Part shown: piece after piece, positions 5,706-8,033 of the stretch
Layout of the letters: every line of letters starts with the position of its first letter
How positions within the stretch are numbered: position 1 is the first letter of the stretch
Origin: JBNJEL01 sp051745835
Lineage (GTDB): Bacteria > Bacillota > Halanaerobiia > Halobacteroidales > Acetohalobiaceae
NCBI GenBank assembly: GCA_051745835.1
Contig: JBNJEL010000086.1
Span: 1 to 8,033 of the forward strand
DNA: 8,033 nucleotides
Reading direction: 5' to 3'
The notes under the pieces: model-generated
The model's database searches: none
What the model saw: the letters and a program-made list of their open reading frames with translations, nothing else
Told to the model about the DNA's origin: nothing
Program-made: the position numbers and the translations under genes

Positions 5706-6282
5706 TACCATCGCAAAGAAGGCTATCTTAATTACAGATGGAGATCAGACAGCTGCTCAAGCTGTAGAGTGTGTAGGGAAGAATTTAGGTTTGAGAACTA
5801 TTTCAGCTTCGGCGGGTACTCCTACTGCTTGTAAGAGTCAAGAATTAGTAGAGTTAATTAAAGATGCCGAGTCAGAAGTGGCATTAGTGATGTTCGATGA
5901 TCAAGGCAATCAGCATAAGGGTTTAGGTGAAGAAGCATTAGAGGGAGTGTTAGCTAGTGATGAGATAGAGATTTTAGGGGTAGTTGCTGTAGCTTCGCAT
6001 ACTAAAGAAGTAGTAGGAATTCAGCCTGACTTTTCTATCTCCCAAGAAGGGGAAGTAGTTACCCAGCCGGTAGATAAGGATGGTTCTCCCGAGGATAAGC
6101 AACACCTCTACTTAGAAGGTGATACTGTAGATGTGATTAATCAATTCGAGGTGCCATTGATTGTAGGAGTAGGCGATATAGGTAAGATGAATCAACAAGA
6201 TGGTGTTAAACACGGCTGTCCAGTTACTACTAAGGCAGTTCAAGAAATTTTAACCAGGAGTGGAGCAGATGGGGCAGAGTAA
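5701..6282 (+). CDS. spoVAEA: Stage V sporulation protein AEA (SpoVAEa)
   Basis: A soluble protein of up to 193 residues, member of the SpoVAEa family (B. subtilis about 200). It is produced in the forespore; its biochemical role is unsettled, though mutants in Bacillus germinate more slowly. Family landmarks, numbered from GTG 5701: AKKAILITDGDQTA at 5-18, ISASAGTPT at 34-42, VALVMFDDQGN at 60-70, ILGVVAVASHTKE at 91-103, and the strongly conserved VPLIVGVGDIGKMN at 151-164 with HGCPVTTKAV at 171-180. It has no signal peptide or membrane helix. The start is uncertain: GTG 5701 is the only conventional in-frame codon, but the ribosome binding site fits ATC 5710 better (190 residues, beginning M-A-K-K-A-I-L-I-T-D-G-D as relatives do). 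The 3' end overlaps spoVAF by 14 nt, indicating translational coupling. Confidence 0.9.
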   Translation: MITIAKKAILITDGDQTAAQAVECVGKNLGLRTISASAGTPTACKSQELVELIKDAESEVALVMFDDQGNQHKGLGEEALEGVLASDEIEILGVVAVASHTKEVVGIQPDFSISQEGEVVTQPVDKDGSPEDKQHLYLEGDTVDVINQFEVPLIVGVGDIGKMNQQDGVKHGCPVTTKAVQEILTRSGADGAE

Positions 6283-7765
6283 GCAAAAAGAGATCTATCA
6301 GGATATTGATCAGAATTTGGAATATATGAAAAGTAAGCTGCATGCTAATCGTAGCTTTGATATATTAACTCGTGAATTTAAGTTAGCTGACCGCAAAGCA
6401 GGTTTGATGTTCTTAGACGGCTTTATTAAGGATCGATTGATCTTTGTCTTAAATACTTTATTGGAGACTAAACGGAAAGAGCTTAGCGTTGATCTAATTC
6501 AAAAGTTACTAGATAAGAAGTTGCCTTACTTTGAGGTAAGTAAGGTTGATAACTTAAAAGAGGCAACTGATCAGATTTTAGCGGGCCCACAGGTGCTCTT
6601 TATCGATGGTGAGAGAGAAGCAATAGTAATTGATGGGCGAACTTGGCTGTCTACTGCGCCCCAAGAACCGGAGTTAGAGAAATCGACGCGTGGTCCCGGA
6701 GATGGCTTTGTCGAGACAATGTTATTTAATGTGCAGATGGTGAGGCGAAGACTGCGTGATCCCGAATTGATTACCGAAGTGTTACAGGTAGGAGCTAGAT
6801 CTAAAAATGATGTGGCGTTGCTCTATATTGATGATATTGCGGATAAAAGTTTAGTCCAAGAGATTAAGCAGAAGATAGAGAAGATTGATATTGATGGTCT
6901 GCCGATGGCTGATAAGACTATTGAGGACTTTCTAACTGAGGATAATCTTAATCCACTTCCGAAAGTGAGATATACTGAGCGTCCTGATACTACAGCAGCA
7001 CATCTACTAGAAGGTAAGGTCTGTATCATAGTCGATAATTCACCAACAGCTTTAATTCTACCGGCAACCTTTTTTGATCAGGTACAGAGCTTAGAAGATT
7101 ATCGTCAGCCGCCACTATCGGGCACTTATTTAAAGTTAATACGGCTGCTGGCAACAGGGATTTCACTATTTCTGCCAGTGATTTGGTTATTGGTCTCCTT
7201 ACAGCCCGAATTACTTCCCGAAGCTCTATCATTTATTGGACCTAAAGAGACAGGCACCATTCCCCTAGGGGTACAGTTTATTATTGCTAGTTTGGGAATT
7301 GACTTTGTACGGATGGCTTCCTTCCAAGTTCCCAGTTCATTAGCAACTTCATTAGGTATCATCGGGGCTCTTTTGTTAGGTGATTTTGCTACTAAGATTG
7401 GACTCTTTATTCCGGAGACGATTATCTATATGGCAATTGGTGCGATTGGTAATTTTGCAATCTCTGGTTTTGAGCTGGCATTAACAATTAAGTTACTACG
7501 CTTTATCTTATTAATCTTGGTTACAATAGGTCAACTCTATGGTTTCATAATTGGCATGATTGGAATTAGCTGTCTATTCTTATTCTCAAAGTCATTTGGT
7601 ATCTCCTATCTATGGCCGCTCATTCCTTTCGATTGGGCTGCTTTGAAATCTTATATCTTTAGGCAATCTATCCTAGATCTATCATATCGGCGACCTAATA
7701 TTAACGGTGAGGGCGATTCAGTAAGGTATCCTAAAGATAGTGAGAATGAAGATAGCGTTGAATAA
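6269..7765 (+). CDS. spoVAF: Stage V sporulation protein AF (SpoVAF), GerA-family membrane protein
   Basis: A 498-residue homologue of the A subunits of germinant receptors (B. subtilis SpoVAF about 490). In Bacillus it is made under sigma-G, localises to the inner spore membrane and is reported to help amplify germination. A soluble N-terminal region (about 1-285) contains RGPGDGFVETM at about 141-151 and the VRRRLRDPEL segment, both typical of GerA proteins. The C-terminal half holds about five membrane segments, near 290-311, 334-350, 358-375, 383-405 and 409-441. After the last segment comes PFDWAALKSYIFRQ and an acidic tail (SENEDSVE). ATG 6269 is chosen because AGGAG (6256-6260) lies 8 nt upstream; GTG 6260 overlaps that site. 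It is the last recognised spoVA gene, overlapping spoVAEA by 14 nt. No terminator follows. Confidence 0.94.
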   Translation: MGQSKQKEIYQDIDQNLEYMKSKLHANRSFDILTREFKLADRKAGLMFLDGFIKDRLIFVLNTLLETKRKELSVDLIQKLLDKKLPYFEVSKVDNLKEATDQILAGPQVLFIDGEREAIVIDGRTWLSTAPQEPELEKSTRGPGDGFVETMLFNVQMVRRRLRDPELITEVLQVGARSKNDVALLYIDDIADKSLVQEIKQKIEKIDIDGLPMADKTIEDFLTEDNLNPLPKVRYTERPDTTAAHLLEGKVCIIVDNSPTALILPATFFDQVQSLEDYRQPPLSGTYLKLIRLLATGISLFLPVIWLLVSLQPELLPEALSFIGPKETGTIPLGVQFIIASLGIDFVRMASFQVPSSLATSLGIIGALLLGDFATKIGLFIPETIIYMAIGAIGNFAISGFELALTIKLLRFILLILVTIGQLYGFIIGMIGISCLFLFSKSFGISYLWPLIPFDWAALKSYIFRQSILDLSYRRPNINGEGDSVRYPKDSENEDSVE

Positions 7766-7799
7766 CAATTTATTACTTTAGTAAGAAAGAGGTGGTTTG

Positions 7800-8033
7800 A
7801 TGAAGAAGACAGTAGGAATTCCTAGGTCTTTACTTTACTTTCATTACTATCCTGCCTGGCGTACTTTCTTTGCAGAGTTAGGAGTAGAAGTGATAGAATC
7901 TGATCCGACCAATAAATTAACTGTTGATCAAGGAGTGCGGTTAACTGTTGATGAAGCCTGTCTGCCGGTTAAAGTCTGTCACGGACATATCGTTAATCTC
8001 TGTTCAAAGGTCGATTATATCTTTCTACCGCGG
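7800..8033 (+). CDS. Acyl-CoA dehydratase activase-related protein (DUF2229-like), N-terminal part
   Basis: The frame is open from ATG 7800 to the window edge, giving 78 residues of a longer protein. The start KKTVGIPRSLLYFHYYPAWRTFF (residues 2-24), then E-L-G-V-E-V-I-E-S-D-P-T-N-K, then VDEACLPVKVCHGHIVNLCSKVDYIFLPR (residues 50-78) is the typical N-terminal pattern of the DUF2229 family. These proteins relate to the activators and Fe-S components of 2-hydroxyacyl-CoA dehydratases and benzoyl-CoA reductase and are common in anaerobes; their exact reaction is generally unknown. Three cysteines (53, 59 and 67) are visible. GAGGTG (7789-7794) lies 5 nt before the ATG. The 34-nt gap after spoVAF has no terminator, so co-transcription is possible. 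The family call rests on remembered consensus and only the N-terminus. Confidence 0.82.
   Translation, partial: MKKTVGIPRSLLYFHYYPAWRTFFAELGVEVIESDPTNKLTVDQGVRLTVDEACLPVKVCHGHIVNLCSKVDYIFLPR

Noticed and set aside
5481..5711. Minus-strand open frame opposite spoVAE
   Set aside because: It lies antisense to a clear gene, has no ribosome binding site, and its translation has no recognisable family pattern.
6260..6268. GTG 6260 as the start of spoVAF
   Set aside because: It overlaps the AGGAG that is correctly spaced for ATG 6269 and has no site of its own.
6823..7362. Three minus-strand open frames opposite spoVAF
   Set aside because: All are shadows of the spoVAF coding frame, mutually overlapping, and without ribosome binding sites or recognisable domains.
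7766..7799. Possible terminator after spoVAF (TTACT-TT-AGTAA)
   Set aside because: The stem has only 5 AT-rich pairs with a 2-nt loop and no T run, so it would not stop transcription.

Overview
The window reads as a chromosomal sporulation locus of an endospore-forming, probably strictly anaerobic member of the Bacillota. Base composition is AT-rich. Nearly every gene is on the + strand, and most have strong GGAGG-type ribosome binding sites. The last gene, an acyl-CoA dehydratase activase-related protein, fits a fermentative anaerobe. The general look (TTA/TTG leucine codons, spoIIA joined to a spoVA cluster that has no spoVAA or spoVAB) would suit Halanaerobiia or another clostridial lineage, but that placement is a guess.

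Layout. (1) 32-430 is a MerR-type regulator closed by a good intrinsic terminator at 516-549, so it looks independent of the rest. (2) 624-3474 is dacF-spoIIAA-spoIIAB-sigF. A sigma-H-like promoter lies between dacF and spoIIAA (1838-1866), and a strong terminator follows sigF (3490-3516). (3) 3528-7765 is the spoVA operon. It opens with a consensus-perfect sigma-G promoter (GTATG-n18-CATACTA). Then come an unrecognised small membrane protein, spoVAC, spoVAD, spoVAE, spoVAEA and spoVAF, tightly spaced or overlapping. (4) From 7800 to the window edge is the N-terminal part of an acyl-CoA dehydratase activase-related (DUF2229-like) gene, with no terminator between it and spoVAF.

How the genes fit together. 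SpoIIAA (anti-anti-sigma), SpoIIAB (anti-sigma kinase) and SigF form the partner-switching module that turns on forespore transcription after asymmetric division. In known spore formers SigF leads to SigG, and SigG would read the promoter seen immediately downstream. That would make the SpoVA proteins, which move dipicolinic acid into the forespore and out during germination. DacF is a forespore-associated D,D-carboxypeptidase acting on spore peptidoglycan.

The most unusual observation is that spoVAC has no ATG, GTG or TTG that could give a full-length protein. The codon at the right distance from a strong ribosome binding site is ATC, and spoVAEA in the same operon shows the same arrangement. 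Apart from this, the small membrane ORF ahead of spoVAC and a C-terminal extension on SpoVAD, the window is well-known sporulation machinery. I see no mobile element, RNA gene, CRISPR array or new defence system.
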